Assembly: GCA_020444415.1 (NCBI GenBank)
Contig: JAHLLA010000001.1
Location: 682,001-746,000, forward strand
DNA from: Bacteroidota bacterium
GTDB lineage: Bacteria > Bacteroidota > Bacteroidia > Bacteroidales > F082
DNA: 64,000 bases
Direction of reading: 5' to 3'
Shown piece after piece: positions 43,436 through 52,051 of the stretch. Position 1 is the stretch's first letter, and each line of letters starts with the position of its first letter. The position numbers and the translations under genes are program-made. Below the pieces are notes generated by a model. It was not told the DNA's origin, made no database searches, and was given only the letters and a program-made list of their open reading frames with translations.

Positions 43436-43894
43436 CTATTTACCTTCTTCTATGGGCAAGCCTAAAGTAACCCAGTCATGCATTCCACCCCTGTAATATA
43501 AAATCATCTCGGCTGGATAACCTGCTTCCAGCAGATTTTTTATGGCCGTTGGCGATTGTGGGCACTGCGGCCCATTGCAAAAGAAAATTGTCGGTCGATC
43601 CTTATCTAACTCCCTGATTCTTTCCACAATTTCCGTATGCGGTATATTTTTTGAACCCGGTATGGTAGAAGTCTTATAAAAATCAGGTGTCCTGGCGTCA
43701 ACCACGGGCCATTTTTGCTCCAGGTATTTATGCAATTCTATTTCATCTACCGTCCTTACATTTTTATGGGCCTGTATGGGCTGGATCTTTCCCCAGCTCG
43801 TATCAACCTTAACGAAACCATCTTCCCCTTTAACAGTTTGCGGTACCATTTGCGCCTTTTCCCTTATTGGTGTTCTCTTTTTTTCAATGTCCAT
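43436..43894 (-). CDS. Rhodanese-domain protein
   Basis: The protein has 152 residues. A single rhodanese domain: WPVVDARTPDFYKTSTIPGSKNIPHTE, and active-site loop IFFCNGPQCPQSPTAIKNLLEAGY with the persulfide Cys in FFCNGPQC, then ILYYRGGMHDWVTLGLP. An additional N-terminal 45 residues contain no motif. It moves sulfane sulfur, possibly for thiol or sulfide stress. First gene of the rhodanese-permease pair. Confidence 0.85.
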   Translation of the reverse strand: MDIEKKRTPIREKAQMVPQTVKGEDGFVKVDTSWGKIQPIQAHKNVRTVDEIELHKYLEQKWPVVDARTPDFYKTSTIPGSKNIPHTEIVERIRELDKDRPTIFFCNGPQCPQSPTAIKNLLEAGYPAEMILYYRGGMHDWVTLGLPIEEGK

Positions 43895-43969
43895 TTTTCA
43901 AAATATATTAATTTATATTATCCATTAATCCGAAAATGATTGATATTTTTTCCGGATGCCCGTAATAAA

Positions 43970-43984
43970 GAAATTTCCGTTCCA
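43970..43984 (-). promoter_or_regulatory. -24-like element upstream of the rhodanese gene
   Basis: Minus-strand TGGAACGGAAATTTC, 76 nt from the ATG at 43894. It shares 14 of 15 bases (one deletion) with the element before the FNT gene. Confidence 0.35.
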
Positions 43985-44199
43985 TCTTTTTAATCCATTA
44001 CTTGCTTTCATAGCTTTCGCCCGCCTGCATTCATATTCTTAATTTACACAGCATGCGCTGTTATAATATATCTGTGGAATATATTACCCATCGCTGTTGA
44101 ATTTTCGCCTGTGAAATCGGATGCAACGCTCTGAGTCATTTTTCTTGTAGTTTGATTTATAGAATCTTACAAATGATGCAGCATAGGAAAAATTATGAG

Positions 44200-44214
44200 T
44201 GGCACATTATTCTA
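44200..44214 (+). promoter_or_regulatory. TGGCAC element upstream of the Rho-N-like gene
   Basis: TGGCACATTATTCTA, 44 nt before the ATG at 44258. The -24 half is perfect; the -12 half is weak. Confidence 0.35.
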
Positions 44215-44257
44215 TTGAGACAGCTTTAAACAATGTACACATAAAAAATAATGTATT

Positions 44258-44512
44258 ATGGCTAAAAATCATGGGCCCCATATTAAAGATGATGATCAAT
44301 ATGAGGCATTAAAAAGACAAGGGTATAGCAAAGAAAAAGCAGCCCGTATTGCAAACACTCCCAAGAAAAAAGCCGGGCAAAAAGGAGGAAAACATAAAAA
44401 ATACGAAGAGTGGACGAAAAAGGAACTTTATGGAAAAGCAAAAGAAATAGATATTGAAGGCCGTTCGAAAATGAGCAAAGATCAACTTATAAAAGCGTTG
44501 AGAAACCATTAA
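44258..44512 (+). CDS. Small basic protein with Rho N-terminal-like (SAP-type) domain
   Basis: The protein has 84 residues and is very basic. A Lys-rich middle (KKKAGQKGGKHKK) separates an N-terminal helix (DQYEALKRQGYSKEKAARIAN) and a C-terminal Rho-N/SAP-like helix-extended-helix (WTKKELYGKAKEIDIEGRSKMSKDQLIKALRNH) that binds nucleic acid in transcription factor Rho and similar proteins. It probably binds DNA or RNA under stress; it has no transcription terminator activity by sequence. Confidence 0.7.
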   Translation: MAKNHGPHIKDDDQYEALKRQGYSKEKAARIANTPKKKAGQKGGKHKKYEEWTKKELYGKAKEIDIEGRSKMSKDQLIKALRNH

Positions 44513-44699
44513 GCCAGTCTCATAATAAACAAGACAATAGATTCTTTTATACACTAGACCTAATTCTCATTTTGTTGATTATTTCCTCAAAATAATTATC
44601 GCCTTATTCGATAAAAGCGTTGTAAAAAAACTTAAAATAAGCTATAACCACCAGTTTAACTGATCGTTATACTGATCTTCCCAATACATCTTGAGCTTT

Positions 44700-44714
44700 T
44701 GGTATAAGGCTTGT
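44700..44714 (+). promoter_or_regulatory. Sigma-54-like element upstream of the UspA gene
   Basis: TGGTATAAGGCTTGT, 33 nt before the ATG at 44747. The -12 half (TTGT) is close to TTGC; the -24 half has T for C. Confidence 0.4.
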
Positions 44715-44746
44715 TCTATCATTCTTAAATCAAAAACATAAAAACC

Positions 44747-45604
44747 ATGAGCACAATACTCACTTATATAAATACAATTGACGAAGCTGAAAACATTATA
44801 TGCTACGCCGCAGAATTGGCAAGGGACATGGAAATGAGCGTTGATATTTTGTATGCGGCAGAAATTCAAACCTATCCAACAGGCATGCAACCCACCACAA
44901 TGCCTTATATGCAGTATACAAATGAGCAGGTTGAATCCATTTTAGCAGATGCAGAGTCAGAAATTGCCCGCCAGATTGAGAGGGTTAATAAAAAAATTAA
45001 AAATCCACCACAGATCAAGTATTTTACAAAACAAGGTATAAGTAACCATGTGATTGAAGAGTTTACCAATAAGAGCAAATACGATTTTGTAGTGTTAGCA
45101 ACCAGTTCTGAAAATGATTCACAGATCAATGAGCGGAATATGGATGTGATAAAGCATACAGACCGGCCCATCTGGATCATTCCTGAAGATGCTACCTATA
45201 AACAACTCAAAAGCATTGTTTATGCTACTGACTATAACGAAGAAGATGTAGAAACCATGCGTAAAATTACCGGTTTTGCTGAAAAAACTTCGGCCAAAAT
45301 AACGGCACTTCATGTAAATGACAACCTTGACTTTGAAGAAAAAGTAAAAAATAAGGGGTTTACAGATATTCTGATTGAAAAAGTTGGCTACCGTAACCTT
45401 GAGGTTTCGTCTATGGTGCAAAAAGAAGATACCGGGCTTGCAGATACCATTATCGATTTTTCAAAATTGGTACATGCAGATTTGATTGTGATATTAAAAG
45501 AGAATAAAGGCTTTTTTGAAAGATTGTTTGCATCCAGCAATACAAAAATGATCATGAACAAAACGGATATACCCGTGCTTATTTTTCAGCAAAAGAAATC
45601 GTAA
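44747..45604 (+). CDS. Tandem universal stress protein (UspA)
   Basis: The protein has 285 residues with two UspA domains. Domain 1 begins with STILTYINTIDEAENIICYAAELA and contains YDFVVLATSSEND; domain 2 begins with LKSIVYATDYNEEDVETMRKI and ends near DIPVLIFQQ. The ATP-binding GxxGxGxxG(S/T) loop is not obvious in either half, so it may be a non-ATP-binding Usp. Cytoplasmic. Next gene is 37 nt downstream. Second Usp gene of this type at 48618. Confidence 0.87.
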   Translation: MSTILTYINTIDEAENIICYAAELARDMEMSVDILYAAEIQTYPTGMQPTTMPYMQYTNEQVESILADAESEIARQIERVNKKIKNPPQIKYFTKQGISNHVIEEFTNKSKYDFVVLATSSENDSQINERNMDVIKHTDRPIWIIPEDATYKQLKSIVYATDYNEEDVETMRKITGFAEKTSAKITALHVNDNLDFEEKVKNKGFTDILIEKVGYRNLEVSSMVQKEDTGLADTIIDFSKLVHADLIVILKENKGFFERLFASSNTKMIMNKTDIPVLIFQQKKS

Positions 45605-45641
45605 AACAATTGAATTGCCCAGGTAGCAAATAAACGTACAG

Positions 45642-46301
45642 ATGCTTTATACATTAAATAACAACGAGTTTATCGGATTGATTGCTCAATACAATCAGGC
45701 TATGTATCCACTGCAAATCCTGCTGTTTATACTGGGACTTCTGGCTGTTATTTTGACACACCTCATGCAGTATAAAAAAAACACCTACACCGCCATTATT
45801 CTCGGTATTCTCTGGATATACAGCGGGCTTATCTATTTCTTTATGTATCTGCCCCAACACAGCCAAATGAGCTATTTCTATGGCAGCCTGTTTATGCTAC
45901 AGGGGTTGTTTTTATTCTATGAAGCCTTTTTCAGAAACAAATTATCCTTCGGATTTCAAAAATCAGCAAAAGACATAACAGCATATATCATTATTTTAAC
46001 GGGCTTACTTATATATCCTTTAGTGACTATAGCATCCGGGCATCATATACCTGAAATAATGACCCTCGGACTACCTGGTCCAACAGTCATCTTTACACTT
46101 GGATTTTTAATGCTCGGCACAAATAGAAACCCGCTTTACCTTGTATTAATACCCTCTTTATGGGGCCTCGTGGGATTTACGCTTTCTTTAAGTGCTGGTG
46201 TGTATGTTGATGGTTTGACTTTGATAAGCGCGATCATTACAGTTAGCTGGCTGCTGACAATTAAAAAGTACAACAAGGTGAAGAAAGCGCCTTTAGAATA
46301 A
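45642..46301 (+). CDS. DUF6064-like membrane protein
   Basis: The protein has 219 residues with about six membrane helices (YPLQILLFILGLLAVILTHLM, AIILGILWIYSGLIYFFMYL, FYGSLFMLQGLFLFYEAFF, AYIIILTGLLIYPLVTIASG, GPTVIFTLGFLMLG, LVLIPSLWGLVGFTLSLSAGVYVDGLTLISAIITVSWLL). The NNNEFIGLIAQYNQAMYPLQ start and PGPTVIFTLGFLML are characteristic of DUF6064 proteins. Function unknown. It lies between UspA and the BON lipoprotein, probably the same operon. Confidence 0.75.
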   Translation: MLYTLNNNEFIGLIAQYNQAMYPLQILLFILGLLAVILTHLMQYKKNTYTAIILGILWIYSGLIYFFMYLPQHSQMSYFYGSLFMLQGLFLFYEAFFRNKLSFGFQKSAKDITAYIIILTGLLIYPLVTIASGHHIPEIMTLGLPGPTVIFTLGFLMLGTNRNPLYLVLIPSLWGLVGFTLSLSAGVYVDGLTLISAIITVSWLLTIKKYNKVKKAPLE

Positions 46302-46383
46302 AAAAACTAAATAATCCGGAATGAAATTGAACTGATTAGAGAACAGCTTTGCTCCGGTTAAAACTAAAAATAAAAGAGACGTT

Positions 46384-47898
46384 ATGACTACTAAATTATT
46401 AATTAAATTCATAAGTATTTTACTTATTTCAGCAGGGGCATTAAGTTGTACAAACAATAAGCCACAGGCTGAACAACAAAATACATTCATTTTAACAGAC
46501 AGCACACTCGAATCAGCAATAAGAACAGAATTCCATGTACATCCGTATATTGCTTCCAGTAAGATTCAAATTACGGCAGAAGACGGTATAGTAACCCTGT
46601 ACGGCGCAGTCGACAATTTATTGGCTTATCAAAAAGCTGAAGAACTGGTAGGCATGATCCGTGGCGTTCGGGGTGTAGTAAACCTTATTGAGGTTGAAAC
46701 CACGATGGTGGACGCCAACGAACTGAAACAGCAAGTCGAAAAGCTGCTGGCAAATGACCCTGTGTTAAAAGCGCAGGAAATTGAGGTTGAAGTTGACAGC
46801 GGAATTGTAGATCTGCAAGGAAAAGTGGAATCATGGCATCAAAAACAGTTTGCCGCTGAAGTTATTAAATCATTGAAAGGTATCCGTAAAGTAAACAACA
46901 ACCTTGCTTTTATATATGTTGAGAACAGACCCGCTGACGAAATAAAATCTAACATCGGGGGCTTGTTACGAAATGATGTAAGGATTGAAGACGGGATGAT
47001 TGACGTGAATGTGAAAGGGCGTACCGTAATTTTATCCGGTACAGTAGGCAGCGCATCTGAAAAATCACTCGCTATTGTTCATGCCTGGGTTCCCGGGATT
47101 GATACAGTGACAGCAAAAGCACTTGAAGTTTCGCCTGATAAAAGAGACAGGCTAATGCGTATAGATAAATATGTAAACAGGTCGGATGACGAGCTTATTG
47201 AAGCCATCAGAATGGCCTTTAAAGAAGACCCAAGGCTTACTGATTACAACATCCAGGTGGCACTGGATAAAGGAAATGCTACTTTAACCGGCACTGTAAA
47301 CCATTTACGAGCCAAAAAGGCTGCCGAAGAAAATGCCTCAAATATAGTTGGCGTTTGGAGCGTTGATAACAAGATACGCATTGAGCCTGATGAAATGTTG
47401 GAAAAAGGCGGGTTAGCCAGTAAAGTAGAAAATGCTATTGATCAGCACCCCGTTTTTAACACGCTTGACATCACCATTACGCAAAATGATAAGCAGGCAG
47501 TAAACATTCATGGCGAGGTACGCTATTACTTTGAAAAAATCCAAATCGAAAATTTTATTTCTACCATATCAGGTGTATCCGATATAACGAATGAGGTTAA
47601 AGTAATGGAAGGGAGGCCTTTACCCTACACTTTTTCCCCGGAAAATTATGATTATCCTGTGATCAGGCAGACGCAGGAAAAAGGAGATGATGAGATAAAG
47701 AAAGATGTGATTTACCAGCTTTGGTGGTCGCCTTTCGTTGACAGGGATCAGATAACTGTTGAAGTAGAGAACGGAAGCGTTACACTAAGCGGAACAGTAA
47801 ATACCACTGTCGAACGAGACTATGCCATTATCAATGCTTTTGAAGGTGGCGCTCTTGAAGTGGAAGATCAACTAAAAGTTGATTATATGCAGAAGTAA
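46384..47898 (+). CDS. Six-BON-domain lipoprotein
   Basis: The protein has 504 residues. Lipoprotein signal with lipobox (LISAGALSCTNN), then six BON-like repeats at about 40-105, 110-177, 186-250, 272-345, 350-418 and 440-500, each with the pattern short helix, hydrophobic strand, (D/E)G(I/M)(V/I)xLxGxV, helix, Gv..v.N. Examples are EDGIVTLYGAVDNLLAYQKA, VDSGIVDLQGKVESWHQKQF and ENGSVTLSGTVNTTVERDYA. BON domains bind phospholipid surfaces, as in OsmY and DolP. It probably protects the envelope from the periplasmic side. A long-loop terminator follows. Confidence 0.88.
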   Translation: MTTKLLIKFISILLISAGALSCTNNKPQAEQQNTFILTDSTLESAIRTEFHVHPYIASSKIQITAEDGIVTLYGAVDNLLAYQKAEELVGMIRGVRGVVNLIEVETTMVDANELKQQVEKLLANDPVLKAQEIEVEVDSGIVDLQGKVESWHQKQFAAEVIKSLKGIRKVNNNLAFIYVENRPADEIKSNIGGLLRNDVRIEDGMIDVNVKGRTVILSGTVGSASEKSLAIVHAWVPGIDTVTAKALEVSPDKRDRLMRIDKYVNRSDDELIEAIRMAFKEDPRLTDYNIQVALDKGNATLTGTVNHLRAKKAAEENASNIVGVWSVDNKIRIEPDEMLEKGGLASKVENAIDQHPVFNTLDITITQNDKQAVNIHGEVRYYFEKIQIENFISTISGVSDITNEVKVMEGRPLPYTFSPENYDYPVIRQTQEKGDDEIKKDVIYQLWWSPFVDRDQITVEVENGSVTLSGTVNTTVERDYAIINAFEGGALEVEDQLKVDYMQK

Positions 47899-47914
47899 AA
47901 CATTCATAAAATTT

Positions 47915-47996
47915 GTGGGTTCCCAAAACAAAATCTGACTTCCAACGAGTTTGATCTATCTTTTCCCTGGTAAGGTTTTGGGATCCACTTTTTTTT
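47915..47996 (+). terminator. Terminator of the UspA-BON unit
   Basis: GTGGGTTCCCAAAAC at 47915-47929 pairs with GTTTTGGGATCCAC at 47975-47988 (9 bp plus 4 bp with a bulge), followed by eight T residues. The loop is long (about 45 nt). Confidence 0.65.
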
Positions 47997-48186
47997 AATA
48001 ACATGTATATTTTTTCCACATACATGATGAAATAATCACCACTCGTGCTATTCTCAAAATAGCAAGCCCGTCTATCCACATCTTTTATTAAGCTGTATTC
48101 AGTTTAAGGAACATCCTTGTAAGCTATGTGCGTTCAAGCTTTTATTAATTTTCAGCTTAAGATCGTAACAGTAGATCCTTATAGTA

Positions 48187-48201
48187 TGGCATGGTTTTTC
48201 A
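48187..48201 (+). promoter_or_regulatory. TTGGCA-type element upstream of the dodecin gene
   Basis: TGGCATGGTTTTTCA, 49 nt before the ATG at 48250. -24 half good, -12 half weak. Confidence 0.35.
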
Positions 48202-48236
48202 ACCTTATTAAATACACTACAAATAACTAAAAAAAT

Positions 48237-48242
48237 AGGAGG
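48237..48242 (+). promoter_or_regulatory. Strong Shine-Dalgarno site of dodecin
   Basis: AGGAGG with a 7-nt spacer to the ATG at 48250. Such a perfect site is unusual in this window, where most starts lack one, and suggests very high translation. Confidence 0.7.
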
Positions 48243-48249
48243 ATAAAAC

Positions 48250-48447
48250 ATGATTAAGATTATTGAAGTAATTGCCACATCTGAAAAAGGATTTAGTGAT
48301 GCAGCAAAGAATGCCGTTGCCGAAGCAGCTAAGACGGTTAAAAACATCAAATCAATTTACATCAAAGAAATGAATGCTAATGTGGAAAACCAAAACATCA
48401 TTACATATGGTGTAAATGCTAAAATTTCGTTTGAAATAGAGAAATAA
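48250..48447 (+). CDS. Dodecin
   Basis: The protein has 65 residues. IIEVIATSEKGFSDAAKNAVAEAAKTVKN then a strand pair (IKSIYIKEMNANVENQ) and YGVNAKISFEIE match the dodecin fold: one helix on a three-stranded sheet, forming dodecamers that bind flavins or CoA. It stores and buffers flavin in the cytoplasm, and is a common stress-associated gene. A terminator follows. Confidence 0.88.
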   Translation: MIKIIEVIATSEKGFSDAAKNAVAEAAKTVKNIKSIYIKEMNANVENQNIITYGVNAKISFEIEK

Positions 48448-48459
48448 TCAAATGTAATA

Positions 48460-48522
48460 CGAGGGCTGCCCCATAAGCATTAGCAAACAAATTACCTGAG
48501 TTAATATGGCAGCCTTCGTTTT
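48460..48522 (+). terminator. Terminator downstream of dodecin
   Basis: CGAGGGCTGCC at 48460-48470 pairs with GGCAGCCTTCG at 48508-48518 (11 bp, one wobble), then TTTT. Loop is 37 nt. Confidence 0.55.
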
Positions 48523-48617
48523 AAAATGTAACTAAGTTAAGTCGGCATAGAATTCAACACTGCATATTTCTAATATCTATTTAAGAAAAGTATGCATATA
48601 CAGAAAAGAGAAGTAAA

Positions 48618-49457
48618 ATGAAAAGTATTGTTATTAGTGACATTGATTACAATGATAAAGGCATAATGCCTTACGCATTACGGCTGGCCAGAGATCTGGA
48701 CAGTGAAGTGAAGGTGATTCATGTAATCGACACGCGCACGCTCCAGGGTATATATACTCCTTATTCTGATTCTCAAAGTGTTACCGCCGGGGTTGAATCG
48801 TATGACGAGATCATTGAAAAAGAAAAACACACAGCCCATGACAACCTAAGAAAGCATGTGGGCCGTGAATCGTCTATGCTGAATTATCCTTTACGGGTAA
48901 CTTATGAAGTGATCGTGGGCAACATTGACAAAGTGGTGACCGACGAAACTGAAAGTAGCAGCAATTCTTTACTTATGCTTAGTGGCCGGCCAAAAGGTAA
49001 AATTTGGGAAACCTATGAAGATGTGTTCCACATTGTTGCACGTTCAAAAAATCCGGTATGGCTGATTCCACCCGGACAATCATATAAAATTCCAAAAAAT
49101 GTATTATTCATCAGCAACCTGGAGGACCATGAATCGGAACACCTAAAGAGTGCAGTAAAGATGTTAAAACCCATGGAGATTCAATTGAATGCTTTGGAAA
49201 CATCAGGAAAACCGAATTTAAAAAGCGCATTTGAAGAACAAAAAAACTGGCACTGGATTGCCAAAGATATTGAACAGTATTATACACTGGAAGATAACAA
49301 TGCAACGCGTATCAAACAACTTACTACTCAAAAAAATATAGAACTGATCATTCTTTTCGAGAAAAAAAGAAATTTGATTAAGCGCGTTATCGGTAAAAGC
49401 ATTACAGAGAAACTGGCTGAAATTTTAGATATTCCAATGCTGGTTTTTTACGATTAA
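48618..49457 (+). CDS. Tandem universal stress protein (UspA)
   Basis: The protein has 279 residues with two UspA-like halves: SIVISDIDYNDKGIMPYALRLARDLDSEVKVIHVI at the start and KNVLFISNLEDHESEHLKSAVKML from about residue 159. It is related in layout to the Usp at 44747, but sequence similarity is modest, so duplication is old. The canonical ATP loop is not clear. CGGCAT lies 75 nt upstream, a weaker form of the shared element. A PfpI-family gene follows 32 nt later. Confidence 0.84.
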   Translation: MKSIVISDIDYNDKGIMPYALRLARDLDSEVKVIHVIDTRTLQGIYTPYSDSQSVTAGVESYDEIIEKEKHTAHDNLRKHVGRESSMLNYPLRVTYEVIVGNIDKVVTDETESSSNSLLMLSGRPKGKIWETYEDVFHIVARSKNPVWLIPPGQSYKIPKNVLFISNLEDHESEHLKSAVKMLKPMEIQLNALETSGKPNLKSAFEEQKNWHWIAKDIEQYYTLEDNNATRIKQLTTQKNIELIILFEKKRNLIKRVIGKSITEKLAEILDIPMLVFYD

Positions 49458-49489
49458 TAATACATTTCAAAATCAAAAAAAATTGCAAA

Positions 49490-50035
49490 ATGTTAGAAGG
49501 ATCATTAAAAAATAAAAGAATTGCCTTTTTGGTTGAAAATGGATTTGAAGAAGAAGAACTTACCCGGCCTAAGAGAGCGTTGGCAGAGATGGGCGCCATT
49601 ACGCTCATTATTTCTCCTGAAAAAGACAAAGTAAAAGCCTGGGATCATACAGATTGGGGTGATGAATATGCTGTTGACACCCATATATCTGATGCGCGTG
49701 TTGACGACTACGATGCGCTGGTATTGCCGGGAGGCGTAATCAATCCCGACAAACTCAGGCGCAATGATAAAGCCATTGAGTTTACCCGCGATTTCATGAA
49801 AAGCAACAAAATAGTAGCAGCTATTTGCCATGGCGGTCAAACTTTAATTGAAACCGGAACGATAAAAGGCCGCAAAATGACTTCATTTCCATCAATTAAA
49901 ACAGATTTGATCAACGCGGGTGCCAAATGGGAAGACCGTGAAGTTATTATTGACGGGAACCTGGTAACGAGCCGCAAGCCAGATGATATTCCGGCATTTA
50001 CCAACCGAATTGCTACACTGGTAGCGGGTAAATAA
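49490..50035 (+). CDS. DJ-1/PfpI-family protein
   Basis: The protein has 181 residues. RIAFLVENGFEEEELTRPKRAL is the family start with the conserved Glu, and VAAICHGGQTLIETGTIKGR carries the nucleophile Cys in AICHG, the typical elbow. It belongs to the YhbO/PfpI group of chaperones and deglycases that protect proteins from stress-related glycation. Pairs with the Usp gene upstream. Converges on the permease gene. Confidence 0.9.
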   Translation: MLEGSLKNKRIAFLVENGFEEEELTRPKRALAEMGAITLIISPEKDKVKAWDHTDWGDEYAVDTHISDARVDDYDALVLPGGVINPDKLRRNDKAIEFTRDFMKSNKIVAAICHGGQTLIETGTIKGRKMTSFPSIKTDLINAGAKWEDREVIIDGNLVTSRKPDDIPAFTNRIATLVAGK

Positions 50036-50091
50036 TAAGATGTTATTATAAAAAAACCTTTCTGGCTAACTTTTATTGAAGAGCAACCCGA

Positions 50092-51426
50092 TTATTTGGA
50101 ACTGGGTTTCTTGTCTTTGTGTTTTTCTTCAATCACCTTTCTCTTTTTGAATTTCCTGACTTTCACTTTTCTGAAAAAGTATTCAAATACTAGTGCGCCA
50201 GCAATTGCGCCTATGGTGCCGTAAAATGAAAGAGTCCGGTTTTTAAACTGGTAATACTGCAAAGCAAAAAATAGCAGAAAAAGAATAATAAGGTTAATGG
50301 CAATCACTATTTTGTTTCCGCCATAATCCCTAGTAAGCTTCAAATGCGAAATCAATACGAAAATGTAGATAATAGTAAAGATCGAACTTGTGATGGCTGC
50401 AATTTCTTCAACATTAAAAAGCAGAACAAACAAAATACTCAATCCAGCCGTAATGTAGAGTCCAATTGTTGAATCGAACCACAGTTTGCGTTCAAATGTT
50501 TTAGGTAGTTTACCATGTTCTGCCAGGGAATAAGCAATATTAGCGCCTCCGTATATGGTAGCATTCAATGATGAAGAAAGTGAAAATAAAGCTGCAATGG
50601 ATAACAGAATAAAACCAAAACTGCCAAGAAAGGGTTTGGCTGCCATTGCCAGTGCATTTTCTTTCATTTCAATGATTTTTGAAATGGGCAGGTTTCCGAT
50701 TGCTGTTACCGAAACGCCCACGTAAATCAGCATTACTATTCCAATACTGATAAAAATAGCCCTGGGCACATTTTTCTCCGGGTTTTTCATACTTTCAGTA
50801 GTATTAATAATAAGACCGAAGCCCATATAAGAAAGGAAAAATATGACCGAAGCATATATGATGCCGTCAATCTGCTTCCATTCAAATGAAGGAATGAATT
50901 TATCGGTTTGAATAGTGATCAAACCTCCCACTATAAATAAAAGCAGTATTGATACTTTTATGATTACTAAAAATAATTCAGCTTTGCCCACCACCTTATT
51001 TCCAAAAAAATTTAAAGCCGTAAAAAATGCTACTAATAAAGTTTCTGTTGCAGCCTTTGAAAAATCCGTTAATGGTATGTTCAATAAGGGCAAAAAATAC
51101 CCGGCAAAACCTGTTGCAAACATGGATATGGATACAATATAGCTAATCCAGATGAGCACACTCAGCGCTCCGGTAATAATATTATCGCCTATACCTTCCA
51201 GTATAAAGGCGATGGGACCGGCGTTTGAAATGATCTTTCCGCCCATTTTGGCGTACGAATATGCTACTATAAGCGCATAAATACCAGATATAACAAAAGC
51301 AATGGGTAAGTTTTTACCTGCTATTTTTGCACCTACACCAAAAATGGAGAAAAGGCTGGCTCCGATCATTGTGCCAACTGCAATGGAAATTACCTCTGCC
51401 AATCCTAATTTCTTTTCTTTCTCCAT
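50092..51426 (-). CDS. APC-family amino acid permease
   Basis: The protein has 444 residues with about 12 helices and APC signature GLAEVISIAVGTMIGASLFSIFGVGAKIAG. The basic C-terminal tail (VKVRKFKKRKVIEEKHKDKK) is unusual and could contact the membrane or another protein. It follows the HEAT gene by 39 nt and appears to be the last gene of the aceE-aceF-lpd-HEAT-permease transcription unit. Confidence 0.85.
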   Translation of the reverse strand: MEKEKKLGLAEVISIAVGTMIGASLFSIFGVGAKIAGKNLPIAFVISGIYALIVAYSYAKMGGKIISNAGPIAFILEGIGDNIITGALSVLIWISYIVSISMFATGFAGYFLPLLNIPLTDFSKAATETLLVAFFTALNFFGNKVVGKAELFLVIIKVSILLLFIVGGLITIQTDKFIPSFEWKQIDGIIYASVIFFLSYMGFGLIINTTESMKNPEKNVPRAIFISIGIVMLIYVGVSVTAIGNLPISKIIEMKENALAMAAKPFLGSFGFILLSIAALFSLSSSLNATIYGGANIAYSLAEHGKLPKTFERKLWFDSTIGLYITAGLSILFVLLFNVEEIAAITSSIFTIIYIFVLISHLKLTRDYGGNKIVIAINLIILFLLFFALQYYQFKNRTLSFYGTIGAIAGALVFEYFFRKVKVRKFKKRKVIEEKHKDKKPSSK

Positions 51427-51465
51427 ATAAATTTACTCATATAAGAGGAATGAGTTGAAATGCTA

Positions 51466-52002
51466 TTAATAAATTTTTTTTAATGCTTGTGCAGCATCAA
51501 CGGGCACTTTATCCGGCAGGATTATTTCAGATTTAAGAAGTGTTACAAGTTGCTTTAATTCTTTCGAATCGTTTTTTTGACTTACAAGTTCTACCAGCAC
51601 ATGACGAGCACCCTGCTGCAAATAATATGAAGAGCCTCCTTCAACCAGGGCCTTAAGAAGCGGCTTAATGCAACTTCTTCCTATGTTAATCAGCGTTTCA
51701 CCAGCGATCCATCTAATTTCACTCTCACGATCTTCAAGCATGCGGATCATTTCTGGTATAGATGAATTATCAGCTATTGATTCGACGACTTTAATGGCTG
51801 ATTTCCGGATAATCAAATCCTCTGAATGCAGCAATTTATGCATAATGGGAAGGATAGTGGTGCCTTCGTTCACAAATTCGTCACGAATTTCCGTATGCAG
51901 CTTATAATTTTTAACATCTACAAGTCCATATAATTTTACCAGGACATCTTCAGAAAATCCGTATTGATCTAATTCTTTTTTTCTCTCTTCCTGTCTGTTC
52001 AT
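51466..52002 (-). CDS. HEAT-repeat protein
   Basis: The protein has 178 residues, all alpha, with HEAT repeats visible in TILPIMHKLLHSEDLIIRKSAIKVVESIADNSSIPEMIRMLEDRESEIRWIAGETLINIGR and EGGSSYYLQQGARHVLVELV. It has no signal or membrane segment. It may act as a protein-binding scaffold or a lyase-like partner for the dehydrogenase operon in which it lies; its role is not known. Confidence 0.8.
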   Translation of the reverse strand: MNRQEERKKELDQYGFSEDVLVKLYGLVDVKNYKLHTEIRDEFVNEGTTILPIMHKLLHSEDLIIRKSAIKVVESIADNSSIPEMIRMLEDRESEIRWIAGETLINIGRSCIKPLLKALVEGGSSYYLQQGARHVLVELVSQKNDSKELKQLVTLLKSEIILPDKVPVDAAQALKKIY

Positions 52003-52051
52003 TGTACTGTTTTAATAGGTTAAACGTATGTTGTAAAATAACAACCGGCAT

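Larger units (their letters stand above)
43895..44257. other. Intergenic region, rhodanese to Rho-N gene
   Basis: In 363 nt I see no gene. It holds the element at 43970 (minus) and another at 44200 (plus). Confidence 0.5.
47899..48249. other. Intergenic region between BON lipoprotein and dodecin
   Basis: These 351 nt contain the terminator at 47915, the element at 48187 and a clear AGGAGG at 48237. No gene. Confidence 0.6.

Noticed and set aside
44513-44746. Possible terminator or small RNA after the Rho-N-like gene
   Set aside because: No convincing stem with a T-run; AT-rich only.
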